Source: Rhodocyclaceae bacterium UBA1310
GTDB lineage: Bacteria; Pseudomonadota; Gammaproteobacteria; Burkholderiales; Rhodocyclaceae
NCBI GenBank assembly: GCA_002307175.1
Contig: DBTS01000030.1
Span: forward strand, 512 to 28,401
DNA length: 27,890 nucleotides
Reading direction: 5' to 3'
The notes beneath the pieces were generated by a model that saw nothing but the letters and a program-made list of their open reading frames with translations, made no database searches and was not told the DNA's origin. Below are positions 8,201 through 15,944 of the stretch, piece after piece (position 1 is the stretch's first letter; each line of letters begins with the position of its first letter). The position numbers were made by a program, and so were the translations under genes.

Positions 8201-8995
8201 TCACTCCTCCATCCAGGTCTTGCCGGAAAACATTTGAGTCGCTTCGCTGAATGCAGGTGCTGCGTTATTGATGGAGGCAAACTTGCGTGCCACCTGATCG
8301 CTATCGAGCCCGAGCCCCATCAGACACTGACCAAAGCTCGACGCGTTGGTACTTTCCGCCGGCCCGTAGCAGGTATAGCACGGTGCCCCGAAACTCGGGC
8401 ACAGCGCGCCGCAGCCGGTTCGCGTCACCGGCCCCATGCAGGCCTGCCCCTGGGTAACGAGAATGCAATTGTTGCCGCGCCGCTTGCATTCCTGACAGAC
8501 CTTTTCCCCCAGCACCTGCGGTGCCACGCCAAACAGGAAGGAACGCACAGCCCCGAGCATCTGCCGCACACTCACCGGGCACCCCCACAGTTCGAAATCC
8601 ACCTTGACGTGATTGGCAATCGCCGCCGAGGTCGACAGGGAATGAATATATTCGGGCTTGGCGTAGATTGAGCGCATCCATTCCGCGGAGTCGGCATGAT
8701 TGCGCAGCGCCTGGATACCGCCGGACGTTGCACATGCTCCCATGGTGATGAGATAGCTGCTGTGCGCCCGGATGCGTTTGAGGCGATCAACATCGTGAGG
8801 CGTGGTGATCGAACCTTCGATGAAGGCAATATCAACCTCTTCTTCATCAGAAGCGATATGCCCGACTTCAGCCATATGCACGATCTCGACGAGGCGGCTC
8901 AATTCAATCAGATCCGTCCCCATATTGACAAAAGCCAACTGGCAACCTGAACAGGAAGCAAACTTGTGAATTGCAACGCGTGGCCTGACATCCAT
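8201..8995 (-). CDS. hydD: [NiFe] hydrogenase small (delta) subunit with three FeS clusters
   Basis: This subunit relays electrons between the NiFe site in HydA and the flavin subunit. It has 264 residues, starting at ATG 8995 one base after the HydG stop, with AGGA about 8 bases upstream. Proximal-cluster ligands appear as CSGC (15 and 18), Cys88 in MGACA and Cys139 in WGCPV. Further Cys-rich segments at 167-177 (CQECKRRGNNC) and 186-209 (ACMGP, GCGALCP, CYTCYGP) fit two more [4Fe-4S] clusters. There is no twin-arginine signal, which agrees with a cytoplasmic enzyme. The stop is separated from the preferred HydA start by 2 bases, so the genes are probably translationally coupled. Confidence 0.93.
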   Translation of the reverse strand: MDVRPRVAIHKFASCSGCQLAFVNMGTDLIELSRLVEIVHMAEVGHIASDEEEVDIAFIEGSITTPHDVDRLKRIRAHSSYLITMGACATSGGIQALRNHADSAEWMRSIYAKPEYIHSLSTSAAIANHVKVDFELWGCPVSVRQMLGAVRSFLFGVAPQVLGEKVCQECKRRGNNCILVTQGQACMGPVTRTGCGALCPSFGAPCYTCYGPAESTNASSFGQCLMGLGLDSDQVARKFASINNAAPAFSEATQMFSGKTWMEE

Positions 8996-8996
8996 C

Positions 8997-9833
8997 TCAA
9001 AATCCTTTCACGCTCATTGCAGCTTCGACCTGTGGCCATGCAAACACTGGGCCATCCTTGCACACGAAACTGCCACCGAGCTGACAATGCCCGCAATGAC
9101 CGATTGCACACTGCATGTTGCGCTCCAGCGACAGATAGATATCCTGCGCGGGCACGCCCAGCGCAGCAATGGTGGACGCCGTATCCTGCATCATTGCATC
9201 CGGCCCGCACATCATCACCACACAGTTCTGCTTGTCATAATCTGCCTTGTCGAGCAGCACACTGACCCGCCCAAGCTCCCAGTTCGGCCAGCGCGTCTTG
9301 TCACGCGAGGCGGTGAGCAGTACCTGTGTATCGGGCAGGGATCGCCACGCATCGTACTGTGGCTCCCATAGACCTTCATGCCGATGGCGTACCGATTGCA
9401 TGATCACCAGCCGGCCATACTCCTGCCGATGAGCGATCACATATTTGACCGATGATGTCACCGGCGCACACCCCAGGCCTGCCGTCACAAAAACGACATC
9501 ACGCCCTTTGGCCTGCTCCAGCGGCCACGCATTGCCGTATGGCCCACGCAGCCCGATGCAGGCACCCACCGGCAGTTCCATCATGGCACGCGTCACCCGT
9601 CCCACCGCGCGAATCGTATGCCAAAGAAATTCCTCGTCGCCAGACATTACGGAAATCGCCACATCGCCCACACCGAAGAGATAGAGCATGTTGAACTGCC
9701 CGTGGCGGAAACGATAATGACGTGCCACTTCAGGATCGGTGAGACGCAACTTCCAGGTAAAGATGTCAGGCGTCTCCTGCGTACGCTCGACAATCTCGGC
9801 TTCCCAGGGCAGATAGGGGTTGTCGGAGATCAT
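8997..9833 (-). CDS. hydG: Hydrogenase FAD/NAD(P)-binding (gamma) subunit with [2Fe-2S] site
   Basis: This flavoprotein subunit passes electrons between the hydrogenase clusters and NAD(P)(H). It has 278 residues. It looks like the ferredoxin-NADP reductase / dihydroorotate dehydrogenase electron-transfer family. An N-terminal FAD barrel contains FRHGQFNML, followed by the GPYGNAWP loop, the nucleotide motif VTAGLGCAPV (117-125) and CGPDAMM (209-215). A C-terminal [2Fe-2S] motif has Cys242, 247, 250 and 258 (QCAIGHCGHC and FVCKDG). The start ATG at 9833 overlaps the HydB stop by 4 bases (ATGA). Confidence 0.92.
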   Translation of the reverse strand: MISDNPYLPWEAEIVERTQETPDIFTWKLRLTDPEVARHYRFRHGQFNMLYLFGVGDVAISVMSGDEEFLWHTIRAVGRVTRAMMELPVGACIGLRGPYGNAWPLEQAKGRDVVFVTAGLGCAPVTSSVKYVIAHRQEYGRLVIMQSVRHRHEGLWEPQYDAWRSLPDTQVLLTASRDKTRWPNWELGRVSVLLDKADYDKQNCVVMMCGPDAMMQDTASTIAALGVPAQDIYLSLERNMQCAIGHCGHCQLGGSFVCKDGPVFAWPQVEAAMSVKGF

Positions 9834-10942
9834 GTTGCGGCTCCCTTTTTAGCCAGAATGATATTGGCCTCTTCCGCAAAATCGATTCCTGCCGGGCACC
9901 AGGTGATGCAGCGCCCGCAGCCGGTGCACCCGGTGCGTCCGTACTGTTCGGTCCAGCTCAGCAGCTTGTGTGTCATCCACTGGCGGTAGCGTTCGCGTGT
10001 TCCCGGATGCACAATCTGCCCGGCAATGTAGCTATGATCGGCATTGAAACAGGAATCTGCATCGCGCCAGCGTTCCGTACTCACGCCATCAAGCGCAGGC
10101 GAGTCAAACTCGCGGTGGCAGAAGCAGGTTGGGCAAACCGCTGTGCAGTTACCGCAGGCCAGGCAACGTTCGGCAATCTCTGCCCAGCGCGGATCATCAA
10201 GCTTGTCGGCAAACCCTGCCAACTCCGAGGCAGGGGGCAATGCGCGCTGCTGCTCACGGCAGTGCTGAAGCTGATCCCAGGCCTGCCTGATCTGCTCGCT
10301 GGAGGCGGGCTCGCACGGCAGATCGGCCACAATCACGGCACCGCGTGTGGTGCCGGTGCGCAACAGAAACCCCTCATCAAGCTCGTCGAGCAGGATATCG
10401 AAGCCGCTCACCACTTCCGGCCCATCCCCGGTCGAGGCACAGAAACAGGTGGCTGCCGCATGCGAACAATTCACGGCCACCAGCAGAAGTTTTTCGCGCC
10501 GCGCCTTGTAGTAGGGATCGCGATAGGTCGCTTCGAGGAAATGCGCATCCTGGATCGCCAGCGCCGCCAGATCGCAGGCCCGCACCCCCAGAATTGCCGT
10601 TTTCTGCAGTTCATGCTGCATCGACTCAAAGGAAAGGCGTCCTTCCTTGCGCACAACACGCCAGAGTTTTTCGCGCGGTGCAAACACATAGGGCTTGATC
10701 GCGCTGGCCGTGTTGGCCCAGCTGAAATTTCTTGCCGAGCCACTCCCCTCAAGCCGGTAGCGGCCAGGAGACTGATGATCCACCACGCCCTGCGGCAGAT
10801 CCTCCACGCCACTGATTTCGCGAAATGCCAGGCCACCCTGGCCAATCTCCGGCCTCGGGCCAATCACCCGATAACCTCCATCCTGAATGGCTTCTATCAG
10901 CAGCCCCAGCGCAGTGCGGGGCAGATAGCGCGTCTCGTTCAT
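9830..10942 (-). CDS. hydB: Hydrogenase 4Fe-4S ferredoxin-like (beta) subunit
   Basis: This is the first gene of the hydrogenase operon. It encodes a 370-residue electron-transfer subunit of the HydB / anaerobic sulfite reductase A type. Two ferredoxin motifs near the C-terminus, CLACGNCTAVCPTC (260-273) and CTGCGRCITWCP (339-350), should bind [4Fe-4S] clusters. Additional Cys in the middle (NCSHAAATCFC) are typical of this family. The chosen start is ATG at 10942, with AAGG 9 bases upstream. An in-frame TTG at 10948 is less well placed. The short inverted repeat at 10954-10965 lies directly upstream. Confidence 0.91.
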   Translation of the reverse strand: MNETRYLPRTALGLLIEAIQDGGYRVIGPRPEIGQGGLAFREISGVEDLPQGVVDHQSPGRYRLEGSGSARNFSWANTASAIKPYVFAPREKLWRVVRKEGRLSFESMQHELQKTAILGVRACDLAALAIQDAHFLEATYRDPYYKARREKLLLVAVNCSHAAATCFCASTGDGPEVVSGFDILLDELDEGFLLRTGTTRGAVIVADLPCEPASSEQIRQAWDQLQHCREQQRALPPASELAGFADKLDDPRWAEIAERCLACGNCTAVCPTCFCHREFDSPALDGVSTERWRDADSCFNADHSYIAGQIVHPGTRERYRQWMTHKLLSWTEQYGRTGCTGCGRCITWCPAGIDFAEEANIILAKKGAAT

Positions 10943-10953
10943 CGCCAAAAACC

Positions 10954-10965
10954 TTGTCTTAACAA
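10954..10965. promoter_or_regulatory. TTGT-N4-ACAA inverted repeat upstream of hydB
   Basis: The palindrome TTGTCTTAACAA has perfect 4-bp outer arms and ends 12 bases before the hydB ATG. It superficially resembles half sites of CRP/FNR-type regulators but lacks the FNR TTGAT core. It overlaps the expected ribosome-site region, so if it is bound it would more likely repress. The short arms could occur by chance. Confidence 0.2.
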
Positions 10966-11027
10966 TGGTTATTTATTGATGTATCGCCCCGAACAGAGTG
11001 CATGGGTGGGCGGTTTCGATCCTATAA

Positions 11028-11043
11028 TGGTGCTTGGTCTGCA
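11028..11043 (+). promoter_or_regulatory. Sigma54-like promoter candidate for hypCABDF
   Basis: TGGTGCTTGGTCTGCA keeps the GG and GC dinucleotides at the required 10-base separation and matches roughly two thirds of the TGGCACG-N4-TTGCA consensus. It lies about 206 bases before the hypC ATG. Hydrogenase genes in related bacteria are often sigma54-dependent, but no HoxA/HupR-type activator gene is in the window. Confidence 0.25.
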
Positions 11044-11124
11044 GTACCGGAATTGCCCTTTGAGGCTGTTCATGATCTTGCTGCGAAGCCGTGATCAGGG
11101 CGCCTGCGCTGCTCGAAATCCTCA

Positions 11125-11229
11125 TGTATGCCAATACATTCCGGTTTCTGCGCCGCTCTTCACCCTGCTGACGGTCTCCTGCAGCAAATCGCGAGCCGGT
11201 TCTTGCGGACGCCAAAAGTTTGCTTCGTT
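11125..11229 (-). other. 35-codon coding-like stretch without a start codon, upstream of hypC
   Basis: Between in-frame stops at 11230-11232 and 11122-11124 the minus strand reads 35 codons, ending RVKSGAETGMYWHT, with codon choices resembling the real genes nearby. There is no ATG or GTG at a plausible start and no ribosome site. It could be the tail of a lost gene, a chance frame, or an artefact of a structured control region. No family was recognised. Confidence 0.2.
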
Positions 11230-11248
11230 TCAAGATCGGAATATTTCC

Positions 11249-11482
11249 ATGTGTCTAAGCGTTCCAATGCGCATCATCTCTTGCGACGGCGATCGGGCCA
11301 TTGCCGATACCCTGGGCGTAAGCCGTGAAATCAGCCTGGCCCTGTTGGGGGAACCGGTGCCGCAGCCGGGAGATTACGTCGTGGTGCACGTTGGCTACGC
11401 AATTGAGCGCATCGACGAGGCTGCCGCCGAGGAAACCCTCGCCATCTGGCAGGAGATGCAGGAAAACGGCAGCCATGCATGA
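11249..11482 (+). CDS. hypC: Hydrogenase maturation chaperone HypC
   Basis: HypC is a small chaperone that carries the Fe(CN)2CO unit with HypD and delivers it to the large-subunit precursor. It has 77 residues and starts MCLSVPMRI. The invariant Cys2 is present once the initiator Met is removed. The usual beta-barrel signature PGDYVVVHVGYAIERID is clear. The start is ATG at 11249 with a modest GGA about 8 bases upstream. An open frame runs far upstream of it, but that is only antisense to the hydrogenase gene. The 3' end overlaps hypA by 8 bases. Confidence 0.93.
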   Translation: MCLSVPMRIISCDGDRAIADTLGVSREISLALLGEPVPQPGDYVVVHVGYAIERIDEAAAEETLAIWQEMQENGSHA

Positions 11483-11831
11483 ACTCTCACTGTGTGAGGC
11501 CCTGATCTCCACCGTACGGCGCCAGCTCGCCACACGGCCCGAATACGCCGGGCGTCGTATCAAATCGCTCAAAGTCACTATCGGCGCACTCTCCGGGTGT
11601 GAGCCTGATCTGCTCGCCCGGATGTTCCCGCATGCTTCCCCCGGCACGGTAGCCGAAGGCGCTGAACTGATCGTCGATTTCCAGTCGGCGCGGGTGGCCT
11701 GCGAGGCCTGCGGCACCGAGCGCGATGTGGCAGCAAATCTGCTGGTTTGCCCAAAATGTGGTGACCAGGGTGTCAAACTGGTGGCGGGAGACGAAGTTCT
11801 CCTGACCGGCCTGACCCTGGCCGAAGCCTGA
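11475..11831 (+). CDS. hypA: Hydrogenase nickel incorporation protein HypA
   Basis: HypA is a zinc-containing metallochaperone that works with HypB to insert nickel into the large subunit. It has 118 residues and begins MHELSLCEALI, carrying the family's MHE nickel site. The zinc site shows as CEACG and CPKCG in the C-terminal half. The ATG at 11475 overlaps the hypC stop, indicating coupling. A longer in-frame frame beginning at 11325 is rejected because it runs through hypC. Confidence 0.94.
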   Translation: MHELSLCEALISTVRRQLATRPEYAGRRIKSLKVTIGALSGCEPDLLARMFPHASPGTVAEGAELIVDFQSARVACEACGTERDVAANLLVCPKCGDQGVKLVAGDEVLLTGLTLAEA

Positions 11832-11854
11832 ATCAGGAATCTAGGAGAATCATC

Positions 11855-12619
11855 ATGTGTCTCGAATGTGGTTGTGGTCTGCCCTATTCACCCAGCGCCC
11901 GTCAGCGGCGCAAGGAAACCGCAGCACCGGCCCCGTCGCAGGAAACGATACTGGCAGTGCATGAATCCCTGCTGGGTGCCAACGATGAAGTGGCCGACAA
12001 AAATCGCGAAAAATTCAATCAGCATGGCATTCTCGCCATCAACCTGATGTCCAGCCCGGGCACGGGCAAGACTTTCCTGCTAGAAACACTCATCCCCTTG
12101 CTGCCTCTGCGCTGTGGCGTGGTCGTCGGCGATCTGGAAACCGACAACGATGCCCGCCGCATCGCCCGTACGGGCGCCAAAGCCATCCAGATCACCACCG
12201 GCCAGGCATGCCATCTGGATGCCAGCATGGTGGCTGGAGCCCTGTCGCAGTTCGATCTGGGTGAGCTGGATGTACTGTTCATCGAAAACGTCGGCAATCT
12301 GGTTTGCCCCGCGTCGTTTGATCTGGGCGAAGCGAAGCGGATTGCCCTGCTTTCCGTGTGCGAAGGTGACGACAAACCCGCCAAGTACCCGACGCTGTTC
12401 CACAAGGCCGACCTGATGCTCATCACCAAGGCCGATCTGCTGCCGCATCTGCCACAGTTCTCGCCCGAGAATGCCGAAGGCTATCTGCGCAAGCTCGCCA
12501 ATCACTCGCCGTGCCTCACGATTTCGAGCCTGCAGCCCGAAACCCTCACGCCGCTGATTGAGTGGATCACCCAGACGCATGCTGCCCTCAAGCCCAGCCA
12601 CCAGTGGAAGGCCGTCTGA
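11855..12619 (+). CDS. hypB: Hydrogenase nickel incorporation GTPase HypB
   Basis: HypB is a GTPase that drives nickel insertion with HypA. It has 254 residues and a good ribosome site (TAGGAG) before the ATG. The N-terminus MCLECGCG carries the CxxCGC-type high-affinity metal site. The P-loop SSPGTGKT is near 66-73. GDLETDNDA is the switch region, Cys119-His120 and Cys151 (NLVCP) are the inter-subunit metal ligands, and ITKADLL is the guanine-specificity motif. It lacks the long His-rich nickel-storage stretch found in some rhizobial HypB proteins. Confidence 0.95.
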   Translation: MCLECGCGLPYSPSARQRRKETAAPAPSQETILAVHESLLGANDEVADKNREKFNQHGILAINLMSSPGTGKTFLLETLIPLLPLRCGVVVGDLETDNDARRIARTGAKAIQITTGQACHLDASMVAGALSQFDLGELDVLFIENVGNLVCPASFDLGEAKRIALLSVCEGDDKPAKYPTLFHKADLMLITKADLLPHLPQFSPENAEGYLRKLANHSPCLTISSLQPETLTPLIEWITQTHAALKPSHQWKAV

Positions 12620-13713
12620 TGGTGGGCGCAGTTGAACACCTGGCGCAGATCCGGGCACTGCCACGCCCGGAAAAACCCGTCAGAATTCTCAATGTCTGCG
12701 GCGGGCACGAGCGCAGCATCACCGAGTTTGGCCTGCGCAGCCTGCTGCCAGATTGGGTGAAACTACTCCCCGGCCCAGGCTGCCCGGTGTGCGTCTGTCC
12801 TGAGGAATCGATCTATCAGGCTATCCGGATTGCCATGGATCACCCGGTCACGCTGGTGGCCTTCGGCGACATGCTGCGCGTGCCAGCCAATGTCGGCCAT
12901 AACGAGCCGGCTTCACTCGTCGCCGCACGCGCCATCGGTGCAGACATCCGCCCGATTGCCTCTCCGCTCGAAGCTATCAGTCTGGCCCGCGATCTGGCGC
13001 CACGGCCGGTAGTGTTCTTTGCGGCCGGCTTCGAGACAACCCTGGCTCCGGTGGCAGCAATGCTCGCCGACAGTCGCCTGCCCGACAACCTCTTCCTGCT
13101 GCCGGCTGCCCGCCTGACCTGGCCTGCGGTGGCCCACCTGCTGCGCGACGAAACGCCTTTTGAAGGCATGATCGCACCGGGACACGTGGCCGCCATCATG
13201 GGCGCCAATGAATGGCGTTTTGTGGCAGAGAAGCACCACATCCCGGTCTCGGTCTCCGGTTTCTCGGCAGACAGCCTGCTCGCCTCGCTGCATACCGTGA
13301 TCCTCCACGCTCTGACTGGCAAAGCCGTGCTCGACAACTGCTATGCCAAAGTTGTAAAGCCGGAAGGCAACCTGCAGGCACAGAAGCTGATCAATTCGGC
13401 TTTCGATGTGGAGGACGCCATGTGGCGCGGCATTGGCATCATCCCAGCTTCCGGCTATCGTCTGGCCGCCAGACACGCTGCACGCGATGCCAGCACGCAT
13501 TTCCCGATCAAGGATCTGCACCGCCGCCGTGCCGGCGAAATGCCGCCGGGATGCGATTGCGCCGAAGTGCTGCTCGCGCACAAACAGCCAGATCAGTGCC
13601 GCCTGTATGGCACCGGGTGCACACCGGATCACCCGGTTGGCCCCTGCATGGTCTCTGACGAAGGCGCCTGCCACATCTGGTGGTCTGCCGCACCACGCAC
13701 CGCACGCAAATGA
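12619..13713 (+). CDS. hypD: Hydrogenase Fe-ligand assembly protein HypD
   Basis: HypD is an iron-sulfur protein that, with HypC, is the scaffold where CN and CO are attached to iron. It has 364 residues. The ATG at 12619 overlaps the last base of the hypB stop. An upstream in-frame ATG at 12562 lies inside hypB and is rejected. Conserved sites are Cys27 in NVCGGHE, GPGCPVCVCP (Cys55, 58 and 60), FAAGFETT, PGHVAAIMG, and the Cys-rich C-terminal part with GCDCAEVLL and YGTGCTPDHPVGPCMVS. Length and motifs match the family. Confidence 0.95.
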   Translation: MVGAVEHLAQIRALPRPEKPVRILNVCGGHERSITEFGLRSLLPDWVKLLPGPGCPVCVCPEESIYQAIRIAMDHPVTLVAFGDMLRVPANVGHNEPASLVAARAIGADIRPIASPLEAISLARDLAPRPVVFFAAGFETTLAPVAAMLADSRLPDNLFLLPAARLTWPAVAHLLRDETPFEGMIAPGHVAAIMGANEWRFVAEKHHIPVSVSGFSADSLLASLHTVILHALTGKAVLDNCYAKVVKPEGNLQAQKLINSAFDVEDAMWRGIGIIPASGYRLAARHAARDASTHFPIKDLHRRRAGEMPPGCDCAEVLLAHKQPDQCRLYGTGCTPDHPVGPCMVSDEGACHIWWSAAPRTARK

Positions 13714-15944
13714 ACACCGCACGCCTGAACGCGACACTTGGTGGCGTCGTGCAGGGTGTGGGCTTTCGCCCCTTCGTCCATCGTCTGGCCCACGAACTCG
13801 GGCTCGGCGGTTGGGTGCAGAACCGCTCCGGGCAGGTCGCGATTGTCGCCGAAGGGCCGGCAGATCAACTGGCAGTCTTCGTGCAGCGCCTGCAGGCGGA
13901 TGCTCCGCCGCTGGCGTCGCCACAGTTGCTGCAGCAGCATCTGGAAGCGATCCAGGAAGCCCGCAGTGGTTTCTCGATCCTCGAAAGTAGCGCAGAGGAT
14001 GTGGCAGACATTCACCTGCCCCCCGACACGCACCTGTGTGCAGACTGCCGTCGTGAGCTCTTTGACCCCGCCAACCGTCGCCATCGCTACCCCTTCATCA
14101 ACTGTACCCAGTGCGGGCCACGCTACACACTGATTTCCGGCCTGCCCTACGACCGGGCGCGCACCAGCATGGCGGGCTTTCCGCTCTGCCCGGCGTGTCG
14201 CGCAGAATACGAGAATCCGGCCGACCGGCGTTTCCACGCCGAGCCCGTGGCCTGCCCGGTCTGCGGCCCACAGTTACGCTGGCAGGATCAGGTTGGCGAG
14301 CCTGCCCTGCAGGCAGCACTCCTGGCCCTGCACAACGGCCAGATCCTCGCCGTCAAAGGCGTGGGCGGCTACCACCTGATGTGCGATGCGCGCAACGAGG
14401 CAGCAGTCTCCCGTCTGCGCGAACGCAAACACCGCCCTTCCCGCCCCTTCGCCATTCTCTTCGATGAGACCGGCGAGCACGGCGACGCGATGCTGAATGA
14501 TTATCTCCATCCTGACAGTGCCACCCTGACGCTGCTCCGCAGCCCACAGCGCCCCATCGTACTGATCCCAATGCGTGCAGACTGTCGCCTGGCACCGGGA
14601 ATAGCACCGGGAATGCGGCGCATTGGCGCAATGCTGCCACACAGCCCTTTGCAGGCACTGCTGAGCCGGGATTTTGGCGGCCCGCTGGTGGCGACCTCAG
14701 GCAACGTTTCAGGCGACCCGATTGCCATTGCCCCCGAAGAAGCAGAGGCCCGCCTCGCGCATCTGGCGGATGGCTTCCTGCATCACAACCGACCCATCCT
14801 GCGCCCGGCAGAAGACGGCGTCTGGCAGATGCACGCCAGCACCCCCCTGCCGATCCGCCTTGGCCGCGGCGAGGCAGCACAGGAATGGCGGCTTGCCAGG
14901 CCACTGGCAGTTCCCACGCTGGCGCTCGGCGGAGAGCAGAAAGTCTGCATCGCCCTGGGCTGGGGGAATCGTGCCGTGGTTTCACCCCATATCGGCGATC
15001 TCTCCCACCCCAAGAGCCTGGAATGGCTGCAGCGCGTCACCGGGGATCTATGCCGCCTGTATCGGGTACAGCCGGCCCGCATCGCGCTCGATGCCCACCC
15101 CGGCTACCGCAGCCGCCAATGGGCACAGGCTCAGGGGCTGCCGCTGCATGACATCTGGCATCATCACGCACACGCCAGCGCACTTTGCGCCGAGCATCCC
15201 GAGCAGACTGAATGGCTGATTTTTGCCTGGGATGGCGTCGGCCTGGGCGAAGACGGTGCCCTGTGGGGCGGCGAAGTGCTTCGTGGGAGCCCCGGCCACT
15301 GGCAACGCGTCGGCCGCCTGCGCCCCTTCGGCCTGCCTGGCGGGGAAGCCGCCAGCCGCGAATGCTGGCGCAGTGCAGCCGGCATGCTCTGGGAGGTCTC
15401 GCGGCAGCCGCCAGAATGGCATCCACAGATGGGACTGCTGCACACGGCCTGGCAACGCGGCCTCAACAGCCCACGCACTTCGGCAGTTGGCCGCCTGTTT
15501 GACGCAGCCTCGGCACTCCTCGACATCTGCCCGGTGGCCAGTTTTGAAGGTGAAGGCCCGATGCGCCTGCAGGCACTGGCCGAAACCAAAGATACCGCAC
15601 CAGCCTGGCCCGTCGTCTGGCGAGAAAGGGATGGCTTGTGGGAACTGGACTGGGAGCCCTGGCTGGACGGCCTGCTCGACACGCAACTGCCGGTTGCCAC
15701 GCGCGCCCGTGCCCTGCACCTGTGCGTGGCACAGGCCCTGGGCGCACTCGTGAAACAGCTTGCACTGCCTGAAAGTGTCTGCGTCGGTGTGGCTGGCGGA
15801 GTATTTCAGAACACTCTACTGCTCGATCTCATTGCAGCGCACGGCCAGCCAGTGCAGGTGGCACGCCGCCAGCCCACCAACGATGGCGGGCTGGCCTTGG
15901 GTCAATTAATCGAAATCAGCGCGCTTACTCCTTCATGCGAGTAA
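13710..15944 (+). CDS. hypF: Carbamoyltransferase HypF
   Basis: HypF uses carbamoyl phosphate and ATP to carbamoylate the C-terminal Cys of HypE, the source of the cyanide ligands. It has 744 residues, the normal length. The domains are as follows. An acylphosphatase domain covers about 1-90 (GVVQGVGFRPFVHRL). Zinc fingers lie at about 110-190 (CADC, CTQCG, CPAC, CPVCG). A YrdC-like domain covers about 200-385, including ATSGNVSGDPI. The Kae1/TobZ-like carbamoyltransferase domain carries HHHAHA at 484-489, WDGVGLGEDG and AGGVFQN near the end. The start ATG at 13710 overlaps the hypD stop (ATGA). Its last 20 bases overlap, tail to tail, the gene on the other strand. Confidence 0.96.
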   Translation: MNTARLNATLGGVVQGVGFRPFVHRLAHELGLGGWVQNRSGQVAIVAEGPADQLAVFVQRLQADAPPLASPQLLQQHLEAIQEARSGFSILESSAEDVADIHLPPDTHLCADCRRELFDPANRRHRYPFINCTQCGPRYTLISGLPYDRARTSMAGFPLCPACRAEYENPADRRFHAEPVACPVCGPQLRWQDQVGEPALQAALLALHNGQILAVKGVGGYHLMCDARNEAAVSRLRERKHRPSRPFAILFDETGEHGDAMLNDYLHPDSATLTLLRSPQRPIVLIPMRADCRLAPGIAPGMRRIGAMLPHSPLQALLSRDFGGPLVATSGNVSGDPIAIAPEEAEARLAHLADGFLHHNRPILRPAEDGVWQMHASTPLPIRLGRGEAAQEWRLARPLAVPTLALGGEQKVCIALGWGNRAVVSPHIGDLSHPKSLEWLQRVTGDLCRLYRVQPARIALDAHPGYRSRQWAQAQGLPLHDIWHHHAHASALCAEHPEQTEWLIFAWDGVGLGEDGALWGGEVLRGSPGHWQRVGRLRPFGLPGGEAASRECWRSAAGMLWEVSRQPPEWHPQMGLLHTAWQRGLNSPRTSAVGRLFDAASALLDICPVASFEGEGPMRLQALAETKDTAPAWPVVWRERDGLWELDWEPWLDGLLDTQLPVATRARALHLCVAQALGALVKQLALPESVCVGVAGGVFQNTLLLDLIAAHGQPVQVARRQPTNDGGLALGQLIEISALTPSCE

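Larger units (their letters stand above)
10943..11248. promoter_or_regulatory. Divergent control region between the hydrogenase and hyp operons
   Basis: About 306 bases separate hydB (minus) from hypC (plus), so both promoters should be here. A perfect TATAAT lies at 11023-11028 on the plus strand, but no good -35 box sits 16-18 bases upstream. It overlaps a sigma54-like stretch, TGGTGCTTGGTCTGCA (11028-11043), with the GG-N10-GC spacing but mismatches in the inner bases. An inverted repeat TTGT-N4-ACAA lies at 10954-10965. The remaining about 200 bases next to hypC have no recognised gene. Confidence 0.5.

Noticed and set aside
10973..11233. An 86-codon minus-strand frame between the divergent operons
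   Set aside because: The composition is atypical and no family was recognised. A different frame in the same region (11125-11229) looks more gene-like.
9968..11482. A 504-codon plus-strand frame ending with the HypC sequence
   Set aside because: Only the last 77 codons are HypC. The rest is antisense to hydB plus spacer, and the ATG at 11249 gives the family N-terminus MCLSVP.
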